A DNA stretch of 64,000 bases, from positions 7,262,637 to 7,326,636 of the forward strand of contig JAGTTD010000003.1 in assembly GCA_018398585.1 (NCBI GenBank), given 5' to 3'. Under the pieces are notes generated by a model. It saw nothing but the letters and a program-made list of their open reading frames with translations. It was not told the origin of the DNA and searched no databases. Position numbers and translations under genes: made by a program. This document shows positions 1 through 10,717 of the stretch, in pieces (the stretch's first letter is position 1; each line of letters opens with the position of its first letter). Origin of the DNA: Simmondsia chinensis. Its lineage: Eukaryota > Streptophyta > Magnoliopsida > Caryophyllales > Simmondsiaceae.

Positions 1-2155
1 AAAAGATAGAATAAACTTCGTCTTTCCGTTGCATCGGGTATAACCAGGTAACGCGCTAGTAATCATCAATAAAAAGTACATAGTAGTGAAAAGCAGAACC
101 ACCTAAATGACCTAAGCGCCTGTGCCATAACTTAGCGGGAGCTGTCCATGCAACGAGTCTAGTGGGGTGTGGAGAGAAACCATAAAGAGGTCCATCACTG
201 TGTATCATGAGGAGAGGCTTCCCCGTAGCCTTGTCCTTGACTCAAAATGAAGAAGAGTCAAATTCAACCACACATTTGTTGTCACGGGACAACTGTTTAA
301 TAGATAAGATTGTAAGTGAGACCAGGAGCCAACATGATAGGAGAAAGCAATGTATCACGAGTGGGAGTACATATTTTAGACAACCCAACATGCGTCACAG
401 GTAAAAGAGAGCCATTACCAACTTGAATAGATTTTGAACCATTATAAACAGTAAGATTTGTTAGAGTACCTGGATTAGAGGTCATATGGTTAGACGCCCT
501 CCGAGTCAGGGTACCACGTAGGATCAGTAGAATCAGTAACGGACATGGCCGAGAGAGAGTGGGAGAGATCGGAGTTGACATAATGGTGTGGACATAGGGA
601 GGCTATATGACCTGGTTGACGACAAATCTGACAAATAAGGGGCCCAGCACAGAGAATACCATCCGAAAACGGACAAGGAGCAGTACTTGCATTTCTTACC
701 CAAGGCTGTGAGTGCGAAGGGGGTCCACTAGTAGGTGCCATGCTTGTACCTAACGAATGCGACGGTTGACCATAGCTGCCACCATGACCTCCATAGTTCC
801 CTTAACGGTTGGAGTGGCGGCCACGACCCTTACGACCACGCCCGAAGCTCATGTAATGCGAAGGGGGGCTGGACGCCACAAGCGCATGACTGTGATTGAG
901 AGAGGACCGGGCCTGAATCCGAGAGAGAGTAGCTTCTTAATCTAGTAGGGCAGCCTTGAGTTGTTCAAAGGTAAGATTGCGAGAGGAATTCCGAGTGAAC
1001 GTGTTGAAAGGAGCATACTCCGGTGGTAAACCAAAGAGGGTTTAGTGCATTAGTTCTTGATTTGAGACTAGTGAATATATGGTTGCAAGGTTATCGGCTA
1101 TGGTTTTGAGTTCGGTGAGATAGGCAGTCATGGTTTTGTTATCTTTGCATAACGTGACAAGTTAGGAGCGAAGGAAAAATTCTTTAGCGAGGGAGTGATC
1201 TCAAAATCATTTAGCTAGGGCATCCCACATATCCTTGGAGGTGGAATGATGAATAACGTCAATAAGGACGGGGCGAGCGAGAGAGGCCAACAGGCAAGCC
1301 CTAATACTTTGATCAATGCAGGACTAGGTTATATAATCAGGATTAGAGAGATATTGACCTGTAGGTGTTTGAATTTGACTAGGGGGACAAGGAAGGGAGT
1401 CGTCAACGAAGCGCATTAGACAATGGGCGCGGAGAATCATGGATTCCTATTCTCACCAGGTATTATAGTCAATTGGGGATTCCAGTTTAACGGTGATGAG
1501 ACTTGAAATGAGGAGGGCGGCAAGGGAACCGGCCGGTAGGCTAGGACCTGATGGATAGGGAGTCCCAATTAGAAAGGTCGGAAGATAATTGTGAAAATTT
1601 GGTTGAGAATTGGAAAGGGAGGCGACATTCTCAAGGCCAGGAGTCATGGACAATGAACTAGGATATGTACTAGTAAAGTTTAAGGAAGGGAGGGAGATAA
1701 TGTGATTATAGCCGAAGAGAGGGGGTGTCGATGCCGGTGATCGAAGATAGGGAGCCAAGGTGTTGCAGTGACAGCAACCTGCTGACAGGGGGTCAGGAAA
1801 GATCGGCCGGCAACGATGGGGCCACCGGAGGGTCGAACAGGGATGATGTAGAGGAAGAGGAGGAGGAGGACGTTGCAGCCATGGAAACGTGCGTCAAAAC
1901 CGAAGCTAATGCACTACACACGGAGGTGGAGTTCACCGGAGAAGGAGGAGACAAGGGGCGGCGCTAGGGTGGTTTTGTTTTGGATGCTGGCATTGAGAGG
2001 GGGGACGACACGACGCTGGGAGAAAGAAGGGGGTCATTGTTTTTGGGTGCTAGTGACGGGAGGAGGGGAGACGAGACGAGGCTAGAGGTGATCGCGGCGA
2101 CGTTTGTGGCGATGCTAAGGTTCCCACTGCAGGCGGAAGCTAGGGATGGTGGCAT
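1..2155 (-). pseudogene. Copia-0 gag-pol remnant (gag, protease, start of integrase)
   Basis: Gag is readable on the minus strand from about 1758 to 560, including a YNTW-type N-terminal motif near 1455 and a zinc knuckle (CQICRQPGHIASLC) near 620-660. Several in-frame stops interrupt it. The protease motif region (WYPDS ... NHMTSNPG) near 490-510 is split by a frameshift inside the catalytic DSGA loop. Below 300 the pre-integrase motif LWHRRLGHLG is followed directly by FHYYVLFIDDY of the integrase core, so the zinc-binding HHCC part between them has been deleted at about position 90. The start at 2155 is the first ATG after the PBS, but the frame shifts before 1758, so the true N-terminus is uncertain. 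It is a dead copy of a polyprotein that would supply capsid, protease and integrase. Confidence 0.8.
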
Positions 2156-2239
2156 TAGGAGCTAGAGTTTTCGGGAAGGAGACACAGGCAGATTTAAGGA
2201 GAGAGAAGAAGGAATTTTTAGTAATTAGGGTTTTATTCA

Positions 2240-2250
2240 CTCTAATACCA
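2240..2250 (-). other. Copia-0 primer binding site (tRNA-iMet type)
   Basis: On the minus strand this reads TGGTATTAGAG, one mismatch from the plant initiator-methionine PBS (TGGTATCAGAG). It directly abuts the LTR end at 2251. Confidence 0.75.
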
Positions 2251-2500
2251 TGTGAGAAAATAATTATAACAGCATACCCAATGGGTTGCTGAGCTATGTA
2301 TATATATAAGTACAAGATGAATAAAAGTACATAAGTGCCCTTAGGGCTATATAACAGAAAGATATAAACAAATGTAAAATACAAATGTACGTATGTGCCA
2401 TGGGTTGCAATTGAAGTTGTATGAACGTCTTCAAAACAGAAAACGTTAAATACAATTTTGACCGGAAAACAACTCCGATCATATCAACTCTCCATTTACA
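2251..2500 (-). repeat. Copia-0 5' LTR (about 250 bp)
   Basis: The inner end is fixed by the adjacent PBS. On the plus strand the LTR opens TGTGAG. The best matching outer end is TTTACA at 2500, giving TGT..ACA termini. The outer boundary is an inference because the partner LTR is off the window. Confidence 0.6.
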
Positions 2501-2743
2501 ATACAAATGTTTGTTTGAGGCGTATATAAAATATAACGATTATTTTAATACCTTATGATTTTTTGGAGACGTGAGTGTGCATGTACTTAATGCATTTCCA
2601 TTTCTTGGCTGATGTCGTTTTACCAACACTAAAGGACTTGACTTTTGTGATTACCGCGGAAGTAGTGGCTGATTCTTGTTGTTTTGTTCCTATGATAAGA
2701 CATAATTTTTTAAGTTCTATGAATTTCATGTCTTTTTCTTTTA
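2501..2743. other. Unassigned AT-rich flank
   Basis: No supported gene or repeat is seen here. The short reading frame over 2575-2865 runs into the Harbinger-like element and has no recognisable domain. Confidence 0.4.
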
Positions 2744-3804
2744 GGCCCTATTTGTTTCGAGGAAAAACCACATTCAAGAAAGTAGTTTTTCTCTTTTTCT
2801 TTGTTTGGAGCGCCATTAGCTTATGGAAAAAGGTTTTCCGACAGAAAATATTTTCCCTCAAATGAAGAAAAATGACTTCCCTTTCAAAATGGGGGAAGTC
2901 ATGATTCTAAGTGGCTCAAAAACCTTCACGATTATTATTATGCAAATCGAGATTGAATCAAAATAAACCAGACTACACGGTAGGCATTTAACATCACAAC
3001 ATCGGACAAGAATTAGACTGAATAATTAAAAGCAGCTAAATATTACTTTATTATAATTTCAACAGAACAACTTTAATCATGTTCAATTGTTATATAATAT
3101 TATAGAAGAAAATTATCTAGGTAATATTTTAGCAATATACAATGATGTACCCTGAACTTTAAAAAATTTCTCATAAGTCAAGTATCTCTTACTAAAGTTT
3201 AGCATATTTTAAATAAAAATAGCAATCTTTATATATCCTATATCATAATACAATAATTTCTTTTGTCCAAAAGTGCTAACATGAAATATTTTTTGATAAT
3301 ATACAAGTAATTTTTGTTAGAATGTGCACAACTTTTTGATAATATAATATTTGTACCATTAGTTTTTTGAAAAAAAATTAGCCGAATTTTAATAAAAATT
3401 TATCAGAGTTTAACACAGTATATACATAAGTGATAATATTTCTCATCTCATGACACCTCATTGTATATATTAGAATGACAAAGTATTTAGATAATAAATG
3501 CTCAAATTTTAGAATACAAAAAAATAAATTTTCTAATTTATACAGCGTTGATAGTTAACTTTTTATTTTTTTACTTCATTTATGTTGTATTATTACTTAC
3601 ATTGTCTTATAAAAAGATAGAAAATGATTGGTAAAAAATATTTTTTTAAAACATACAAGAAGACATCACAATGGGGAATGGAGTTTTCCTTTGAAACAAA
3701 TAACCGAAAATCCCACTCGGAATTTATATTTCCTTGGAAAACCTTTTCCAAAAAAAAAAAAATCAATTCCTAGATTTTACTTTTCTGTTAAAATAAACGG
3801 AGCC
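2744..3804 (+). mobile_element. PIF/Harbinger-like non-autonomous DNA transposon, copy 1
   Basis: This 1,061-bp element starts GGCCCTATTTGTTT and ends with the inverse of GGCTCCGTTTATTTT. It is flanked by TTA on both sides (2741-2743 and 3805-3807), the 3-bp TSD typical of PIF/Harbinger. The first ~250 bp align almost throughout with the reverse complement of the 14010-14260 end of copy 2. The interior is AT-rich and has no transposase reading frame. Members like this are normally mobilised in trans by an autonomous Harbinger element. Confidence 0.8.
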
Positions 3805-3807
3805 TTA

Positions 3808-4472
3808 GTTGAGGCATTTTACTGTAGACTGAATTTGGTTCTTTTTTGGATAAATATTGAATTTGTTAAACTAAGAGAGTTACTGAATTTCAAATAGGTT
3901 TAGAAAGAATTTTGAAAAAATTAAAATATAAACATTAATACTTAAAATAGAATTAATATATTGCAAAAAAATGGAATTAATGTAAAACGAAATCAGTACG
4001 AAACAACACATTAAAAAATCCCTAAATTGAATAAATTTGATGAATAATTTATAAATGATATTTTGGACTGAAAACCCTCTAAATAATTGAGAATGTTGAA
4101 ATAAAAAATTAATGAATTAGAAACTAAACTTGATTGATAAAATATTTAAAGAACTAAGAAATAGATATATTTTAAACTAAGTTATATTATATTTAAAAGC
4201 TCATAAAATTGAAAATATTTAAATCACAAAATATTAAACCACGACAAAAAATCTAGTTATGAGAAATAGTGAAGTCACTTAACCCCATTATACCATTGGA
4301 GGGGGTTACTTTTTGGTCATGTTCATGTACATAGTCTTCCTATGGCCGAGACAACGTCATAGCCATACCAAATATATACATTCCAGTCTCCCTACCACCA
4401 AAACCCAGGCGCAATTTTTAGCAGCAGGCCAAACCGCTAATTCTCCGGTAAAGCCATATCAATTATTTGCAA
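3808..4472. other. AT-rich unassigned sequence before the SINE
   Basis: 3808-4260 is AT-rich with no coding signal. 4310-4472 is more mixed in composition. I see no gene or repeat here apart from the SINE target site that begins at 4473. Confidence 0.4.
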
Positions 4473-4491
4473 TATTCCTTTGCGCCCTGCC
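4473..4491 (+). repeat. Left TSD of SINE copy 1
   Basis: The 19-mer tattcctttgcgccctgcc recurs at 10699-10717 with one mismatch (c/g). It brackets the SINE although Copia-1 now separates the two copies by 6 kb. Confidence 0.85.
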
Positions 4492-4649
4492 ACCAACGCG
4501 CCGTCACCGGATCCCATTAGAACTGTTGATGTATTTTCAAAATATTCGTTGTATAAAATGGATATATGTGTGTTAAATATTGTTTATATGTATATAAGAT
4601 GTATTTGAGATTGTCCCGATACTTGTATGAGTGATTAGAGCATCATTGG

Positions 4650-4890
4650 GAGTATGTGTCGACACATGGGTCATATGTGTCGACACAAAATCCTATAGAA
4701 CGCATGGGAGATAGCTGTGTGTCGACACACATGGCCCGTGTGTCGACACACAGCCCGTTTCGGGTGCGCACGGAGGAACCTGTGTGTCGACACACAGAAA
4801 TTTTGTGTCGACACACAGGCTTACAGTGAGCCAGTGCGTCGACCTGTGTGTCGATACTGTGTGTCGACACACAACTTCGACACACAGGTC
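4650..4890 (+). promoter_or_regulatory. Array of TGTCGACA palindromes in the Copia-1 LTR
   Basis: GTCGAC cores occur at 4658, 4679, 4721, 4742, 4786, 4807, 4838 and 4863, with a GTCGAT variant near 4850. Most are extended to TGTGTCGACACA. The array ends about 40 bp before a TATA-like box, where LTR enhancers usually sit. The 3' LTR has seven cores, because a 21-bp and a 13-bp segment present here are absent there. The binding protein is unknown; a regulatory role is inferred from position and symmetry. Confidence 0.6.
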
Positions 4891-4928
4891 GGTTTTGACG
4901 GTTTTCTGCGCGGTTTCTTCCCAGTTCT

Positions 4929-4938
4929 TTTATATATT
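4929..4938 (+). promoter_or_regulatory. TATA-like box of Copia-1 LTR
   Basis: TTTATATATT lies just downstream of the palindrome array in both LTRs (second copy near 10110). It is the most plausible core promoter. Confidence 0.5.
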
Positions 4939-5313
4939 GATGCTCTTGGTTTTGGGACGTTTTTTACAGAAGAGAATAGACCAGATACTCTCCCTTCTCA
5001 TCAAGAAGAAGAAAACATATAAATTGAAGTGGAATTTCACAAGAAAGAAATTTGAAGAACATCTTCTTGGTTCTTGTGTTCTATGTGAGTTTATCAAAGG
5101 GTGAGTTCTCTAAATCAACCAATCTCTAGACATCTTCATCAATCTCTTCCCATACACTTCTTCACTCCATATTTTGGTAGTTATTGTATCCCCGAGGATA
5201 TTTCGTATACCGAAATAAACCTTAAGAATAGTGATCACACGCCTCAACACCTGAGATCGTTTGGATACCCGGTTGCAAGATTTTTGCAAGTATTTTCTGA
5301 ATTTTTCCCAACA

Positions 5314-5343
5314 ATCTTAAGGTTTAATCTGATTTGGGTTATG
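5314..5343 (+). other. Copia-1 leader without a canonical PBS
   Basis: Only 27 bp separate the LTR end from the gag ATG at 5341. No TGG-initial tRNA 3'-end match is present. The leader begins ATCTTAA, and Copia-2 and Copia-3 begin ATCTAAA at the same place. At 5333-5342 TGGGTTATGG overlaps the start codon; from memory it matches the complement of the initiator-tRNA anticodon arm. Confidence 0.45.
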
Positions 5344-8300
5344 GCTTCATCACTAAGGGAAATGATATCCAATTTTGTGAAATTGGACCGGTTTGATGGG
5401 GGAAATTTTCGACGGTGGCAGAGGAAGATGCATTTTCTCATAACAACGCTGAATGTGGTGTATGTCCTGAATACACCGTCTCCATCCCCCGCTTCTGAGG
5501 AGGAAGAAACGCTGGCCGAGCAAAGGGCAAGACTGAAGTGGGAAAACGATGATTATATTTGTAGAGGGCACATCTTGAATGGGATGACCGATGCCTTGTT
5601 TGACATTTACTCTAACCTGTCAACCGCGAAGGAACTATGGGACGCACTTGAGGCTCGTTACATGGCCGAGGATGCAACAAGCAAAAAATTCCTGGTTAGT
5701 CAATTTAATAATTATAAGATGATTGATGGTCGTCCTGTCATGGAGCAATTCCATGAAATAGAACGTATATTAAATAATTTTAAACAACATAACATGAATA
5801 TGGACGACACAATCGTTGTTTCTTCCTTAATTGACAAACTTCCTCCCTCTTGGAAAGATGTAAGGAAAAATTTAAAACATAAGAAGGAGGACATGTTAAT
5901 TGAGGAACTCGCTAACCATTTACGTATTGAGGAAGGACAATCTAGTAAGGGACCAAAGAGAACCGGACACTTTCAAAAGAGCAATAAGCACAAGAGGCCG
6001 AAAGTTGTTTGTTGGGAGTGTCAGAAGCCCGGTCATATGCGAAAAGACTGTTATCTCCTTAAAAAGAACAAAGGCAAGGGGCTTGATCATTGCACTAAAA
6101 ATTCGAACGAGAGGTTCGTGGCGATGATTTCGGAAGTCAATCTAATCGAGAGTGATAATTCTTGGTGGATTGACTCGGGGGCCACGAAGCATATATGTAA
6201 GGATAGGGGGTTCTTCTCCACTTTTGATCCCATGGACAACGGAACTGAGTTGTTCATGGGAAATGGGGCGTTGGTACCGGTAAAAGGGAAGGGAAAAATT
6301 GACTTACTTTTCACATCCGGAAAAATCCTTACTTTAACCGATGTATGCTTCGCTCCTGATGTTAAGAAGAATCTTGTATCGGGTGGCCTGTTGAATAGGT
6401 TTGGGTTCAAGTTGGTCTTCGAGGCCGACAAGTTCATTTTGTCTAAGGGTGGTGTATTTGTTGGGAAAGGATACCTATGTAATGGTATGTTTAAACTAAA
6501 TGTTAATAATAAGAACGTTGATTCTGTTTATATGCTTGATTCGTCATTTTTATGGCATTATAGACTAGGTCATGTGAATTTTCGTAGATTACATGAAATG
6601 GATAATTCTTCTTGATTCCTCATATAGATAAAGTTGTTGACAAATGTAAGACTTGTATGCTAACAAAAATAAAGAAATCTCCATTTCCTTCTGTGCAAAG
6701 AGAGACTAATCTACTTGATCTAGTCCATAGTGACTTATGTGACTTCAAGCGAACACCGAGTTTGGGTGGAAAGAATTACTTTGTTACATTTATCGATGAT
6801 TATTCAAGATTTTGTTATGTTTATTTGATATGTAACAAAGACGACTCGCTTGATAGGTTTAAAGCATATAAAGCAGAATCTGAATTACACTGTGAAACCT
6901 TCCTCAAGCGTTTAAGGTCGGATCGTGGTGGCGAATACTACGATCCTAAATATTTTGAATCCACAGGAATAATACATGAAATAACTGCACCTTATACGCC
7001 ACAACAAAATGGCGTGGCTGAGAGGAAAAACCGGACTCTAACTAAGATGGTTAATTCCATGTTATCTTATTCCGGTCTCAGTGATGGATTTTGGGGTGAG
7101 GCTATGTTAACGGCCTGTCACATATTAAAGAGAGTTCCAAACAAGAGAAATAAAATAACTCCATATGAGTTGTGGAACAAACGAGCCCCTAATTTAGATT
7201 ATCTAAAAGTGTGGGGGTGTAGGGCAGTTGTTAGAGTCCCTGAACCTAAACGGAAAAAATTAGGTGAAAGAGGCATTGATTGCATCTTTGTGGGTTATGC
7301 GTCTCACAGTAAGGCATATCGGTTCTATATTGTTGAACCTAATGATTATATCAACGTGAATACGATAGTAGAATCGAGAGATGCAATATTTGATGAGAAT
7401 CAAGACCGAGGGATTATGTACCGGTTGAGATTGACACGCAAGTGTCTAATGACGTTGTTCGTCATGAGAGGAAGAATGTCCCTGATAGAGCTCTAGAACT
7501 CCGAAGGAGTAAGAGAGCAAGGAAGGGGAAATCCTTCGGTTCGGACTTCTACACGTATTTGGTAGAAGGTTCGAGGAACGATGTGGACCAAGTGGTTCCA
7601 TATTGTTGTGTCATGGAAGCTGATCCCATGACGTTTGATGAGGCGATGAGGTCTCATAATTTCTCGTTTTGGAAAGAGGCTATAAATGATGAAATGGATT
7701 CCATTTTAGGTAATAATACCTGGATTCTTGAGGATCTTCCACGAGGAAGTAAACCCATCGGGTGCAAATGGATCTTCAAAAAGAAGATGAAAGTCGATGG
7801 ATCGATTGACAAATTTAAAGCCCGATTGGTGGCTAAAGGATTCACCCAAAGACATGAACTGGGTTACTTTGATACCTATGCCCCAGTGGCAAGGATATCG
7901 ACGATAAGGGTACTTATTGCTCTTGCCTCCATTTTTAAACTAGTGATACACCAAATGGATGTCAAAACGGCATTCCTGAATGGTGAGCTAGAGGAGGAAG
8001 TATACATGGAACAACCAGAAGGGTTTGTTGTTCCGGGCCAAGAGAGAAAAGTGTGTAAACTCATACGTTCTCTGTATGGACTGAAATAAGCTCCGAAGCA
8101 ATGGCACCAAAAATTTCATCAGGTTGTATTGAACAACGGATTCGTTATAAACGAATCAGATAAATGTGTCTATAGCAAGTTTGATAATGGCAAAGGGGTC
8201 ATTATATATTTGTATGTCGATGACATGCTGATTTTCGGTTCTGATATGGAGCAAGTAGAGAGAACTAAACTGTTTCTCTCTGAAAACTTTGCTATGAAAG

Positions 8301-9175
8301 ACATGGGTGAGGCGGAGGTGATCCTCGGTATCAGAATTGTAAGGAATGGTAATTCCATTTCCTTGACACAGTCTCACTATATCGAAAAGGTGTTGAAAAG
8401 GTTCCATTTCTTTGACTGTGCACCGATTTCCACACCGATGGATCCCAGTGTGAAATTAGAACCGAATGAGGGTGCTCCAGTGGCACAATCGGAGTACGCT
8501 CGAGCTATTGGCTGTCTTATGTATGCCATGACAAGCACTAGGCCTGATATTGCCTTTGCTGTTGGAAAGCTGAGTAGGTATACCAGCAAACCGAGTAAGT
8601 TGCACTGGAATGCAGTGCACCGGGTACTGAAGTACCTAAAGAAGACTATGGATTATGGTCTCAATTATGTTGGGTATCCTCCTATTTTGGAAGGATATCC
8701 TGATGCAAGTTGGACCTCCGATGTGGAGGATCATGCATCCACGAGTGGATGGGTATTCCTGTTTGGTGGGGGTGCAGTTTCTTGGGGTTCCAAGAAACAA
8801 ACTTGCATATCTGACTCTACAATGGCGGCGGAGTTTATAGCTCTTGCTTCTGCGGCTAAAGAAGCCGAGTGGTTAAAGGATCTCTTGTATGAGATACCTT
8901 TGTGGCCGAAGCCGATTTCTCCTATTTCTATCCATTGTGATAGTCAGGCTACGCTTTCTAAAGCATACAGTGAAGTGTATAATGGGAAGTCCAGACACAT
9001 TGGTGTGAGGCATAGTATGGTGAGACACCTTATTCGGGAAGGTGTTATCACTGTGGACTTTGTGAGAACCTGTCAGAATCTAGCGGATCCGTTTACTAAA
9101 GGTCTGGCTAGAGATTTGGTTTTGAAAACAAATGAAGGGATGGGGTTGAAACCTGTCATAATTAGTCGCCCATGA
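5341..9175 (+). pseudogene. Copia-1 gag-pol polyprotein, broken in three places
   Basis: The start is the ATG at 5341 (MASSLREM); the longer upstream frame is LTR read-through. Domains in order are: gag (5341-6000), a CCHC knuckle CWECQKPGHMRKDC (~6010-6050), protease WIDSGATKHIC (~6165), pre-integrase LWHYRLGHVN (~6550), integrase with HSDLC, RSDRGGEYY and [10 protein letters not shown] (6730-7040), reverse transcriptase with YVDDMLIFG (~8212), and RNase H with its PDAS, AAEFIAL and HCDSQ motifs (8700-8960), ending at 9175. Breaks are a 1-base frameshift near 6605-6615, a frameshift near 7400-7425, and a TAA stop at 8087-8089 in the conserved LKQAP motif. Catalytic residues of integrase and RT are otherwise kept, so the copy is fairly young. 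Confidence 0.93.
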
Positions 9176-9742
9176 TAGGCCCTCAACTCGACGTCTAGTA
9201 TGACGCTAGGTCTCGGGTTCAATGAGAGAGACTTGTCATCTGTGTGACTGCAAGCACTAAATGAGTTAGTTTCCATCCCGAGTGTGAAGTGCTTGATACC
9301 TACGTTAGTGATTATAAAAGGATGAGCAAATGCTCTTAATGGACCTGGTTTTAGAACTTATTGAATGTCGTATCGTAGGGGCATGATCAATGAGGTCCAC
9401 CTTAGTGAGTGTTGAAGTTTGGCCGCTTCAAATGGGTGATTTTTGCCAAGGGTTTGGCCCTGAAACACTCACGAAGGGTACAGGACACAAGGCCATAAAT
9501 GTGTCGATCTGGGAGGTGTAGGAAGTGTACGGGGAGTACGCCTTGTGCGTGATTAGATTGTCGGTTAGTCAAATGGGTTGTATGGTTCAAAGCTTGGACT
9601 ACCATTTTCGATCTGATTAACTGTATGGTCTTTTCACTAGCTGGGGGTTCAATCGTGAGACACCCTCGTTGATGCACAATAAGGCCTCCTTTAAACGAGA
9701 TGTCACTTTGAGATTGGTTGTATTTTGAAAATGGTGGGGGAT
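9176..9742 (+). other. Copia-1 3' untranslated region with polypurine tract
   Basis: It contains no long reading frame. It ends in a purine-rich tract (AAAATGGTGGGGGAT) directly before the 3' LTR, the usual primer site for plus-strand synthesis. Confidence 0.7.
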
Positions 9743-10498
9743 TGTTGATGTATTTTCAAAATATTCGTTGTATAAAATGGATATATGTGTGTTAAATATT
9801 GTTTATATGTATATAAGATGTATTTGAGATTGTCCCGATACTTGTATGAGTGATTAGGGCATCATTGGGAGTATGTGTCGACACATGGGTCATATGTGTC
9901 GACACAAAATCCTATAGAACGCAGGGGAGATAGCTGTGTGTCGACACACATGGCCCGTGTGTCGACACACAGCCCGTTTCGGGTGCGCACGGAGGAACCT
10001 GTGTGTCGACACACAGGCTTACAGTGAGCCAGTGCGTCGACCTGTGTGTCGACACACAACTTCGACACACAGGTCGGTTTTGACGGTTTTCTGCGCGGTT
10101 TCTTCCCAGTTCTTTTATATATTGATGCTCTTGATTTTGGGACGTTTTTTACAGAAGAGAATAGACCAGATATTCTCCCTTCTCATCAAGAAGAAGAAAA
10201 CATATAAATTGAAGTGGAATTTCACAAGAAAGAAATTTGAAGAATATCTTCTTGGTTCTTGTGTTCTATGTGAGTTTATCAAAGGGTGAGTTCTCTAAAT
10301 CAACCAATCTCTAGACATCTTCATCAATCTCTTCCCATACACTTCTTCACTCCATATTTTGGTAGTTGTTGTATCCCCGAGGATATTTCGTATACCAAAA
10401 TAAACCTTAAGGATAGTGATCACACGCCTCAACACCTGAGATCGTTTGGATACCCGGTTGCAAGATTTTTGCAAGTGTTTTCTGAATTTTTCCTAACA
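9743..10498 (+). repeat. Copia-1 3' LTR (756 bp)
   Basis: It matches the 5' LTR but is 34 bp shorter because of two unit losses in the palindrome array (9870-10075). It ends TCCTAACA and is followed by the AGAAC TSD. Confidence 0.92.
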
Positions 10499-10698
10499 AG
10501 AACTCCGAAGTTAAGCGTACTTGGGCGAGAGTAGTACCAGGATGGGTGACCTCCTGGAAAGTCCTCACCCTCAGGTTGGGGGCACTGGGAAACAGCCTCT
10601 CTTCAGGTTAACACCCTGAAGGGGGAAGGCTGCGTACATCCCCCCCCCCAGACCCTACGTAGGCGAGAGCCCTTGAGGCACTGGGTATGTTCCTTGTT

Positions 10699-10717
10699 TA
10701 TTCCTTTGGGCCCTGCC
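10699..10717 (+). repeat. Right TSD of SINE copy 1
   Basis: It is the partner of 4473-4491, with 18 of 19 bases identical. Confidence 0.85.

Larger units (their letters stand above)
1..2500 (-). mobile_element. Copia-0: 5' part of a Ty1/copia element, cut by the window edge
   Basis: This is a minus-strand Ty1/copia retrotransposon. Reading from 2500 downwards it has an LTR, a tRNA-iMet-like primer binding site, gag with a CCHC knuckle, protease and the start of integrase, then it leaves the window. The order LTR-PBS-gag-PR-INT is that of copia. The far LTR lies outside the window, so no TSD can be checked. Confidence 0.85.
4524..5313 (+). repeat. Copia-1 5' LTR (790 bp)
   Basis: It runs from TGTTGATGTATTTTC to TTTCCCAACA. 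It holds the GTCGAC palindrome array and a TATA-like box, then a ~380-bp transcribed portion. Short frames of Cys-Arg-His repeats seen here are only the palindrome array read as codons. Confidence 0.92.
4524..10498 (+). mobile_element. Copia-1: Ty1/copia element inside the SINE
   Basis: This 5,975-bp element has LTRs beginning TGTTGATG and ending CCTAACA/CCCAACA. It has a perfect 5-bp TSD, AGAAC, at 4519-4523 and 10499-10503. The target lies within the 5S-derived head of SINE copy 1. The LTRs differ in length (790 and 756 bp) but are otherwise nearly identical by eye. The gag-pol frame has three breaks, so this copy is not autonomous. The polyprotein resembles the Tork/TNT1-94 type, by recollection of the family. 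Confidence 0.93.
4492..10698 (+). mobile_element. 5S rRNA-derived SINE, copy 1, split by Copia-1
   Basis: The SINE consists of 4492-4523 plus 10504-10698, about 227 bp. Its head follows 5S rRNA from about nucleotide 12 to 104. The recognisable blocks are CACCGGATCCCATTAGAAC before the copia insertion, then TCCGAAGTTAAGCG (A-box region) and GATGGGTGACCTCCTGG (C-box region) after it. The body (near GGGGGAAGGCTGCGTACAT and AGACCCTACGTAGGCGAGAGC) resembles the 3' part of plant Au-type SINEs, a comparison made from memory. An 18/19-bp TSD flanks it. 5S genes carry an internal RNA polymerase III promoter, so the head could drive transcription. Confidence 0.85.

Noticed and set aside
4650..4890. CRISPR-like array
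   Set aside because: Units are short perfect palindromes with irregular, non-unique spacing in a plant LTR; there is no leader or cas genes.
4643..5022. Cys-Arg-His-rich reading frames on both strands (also 9862-10289)
   Set aside because: They are the GTCGAC palindrome array read as codons inside the LTR and have no start context or family.
5101..5340. N-terminal 80 residues of the long frame beginning at 5101
   Set aside because: They lie in the LTR and leader; the gag homology begins at ATG 5341.
10499..10570. Genuine 5S rRNA gene
   Set aside because: Only an internal 5S segment is present, joined to a SINE body and flanked by a SINE TSD; there is no full 120-nt gene or terminator.
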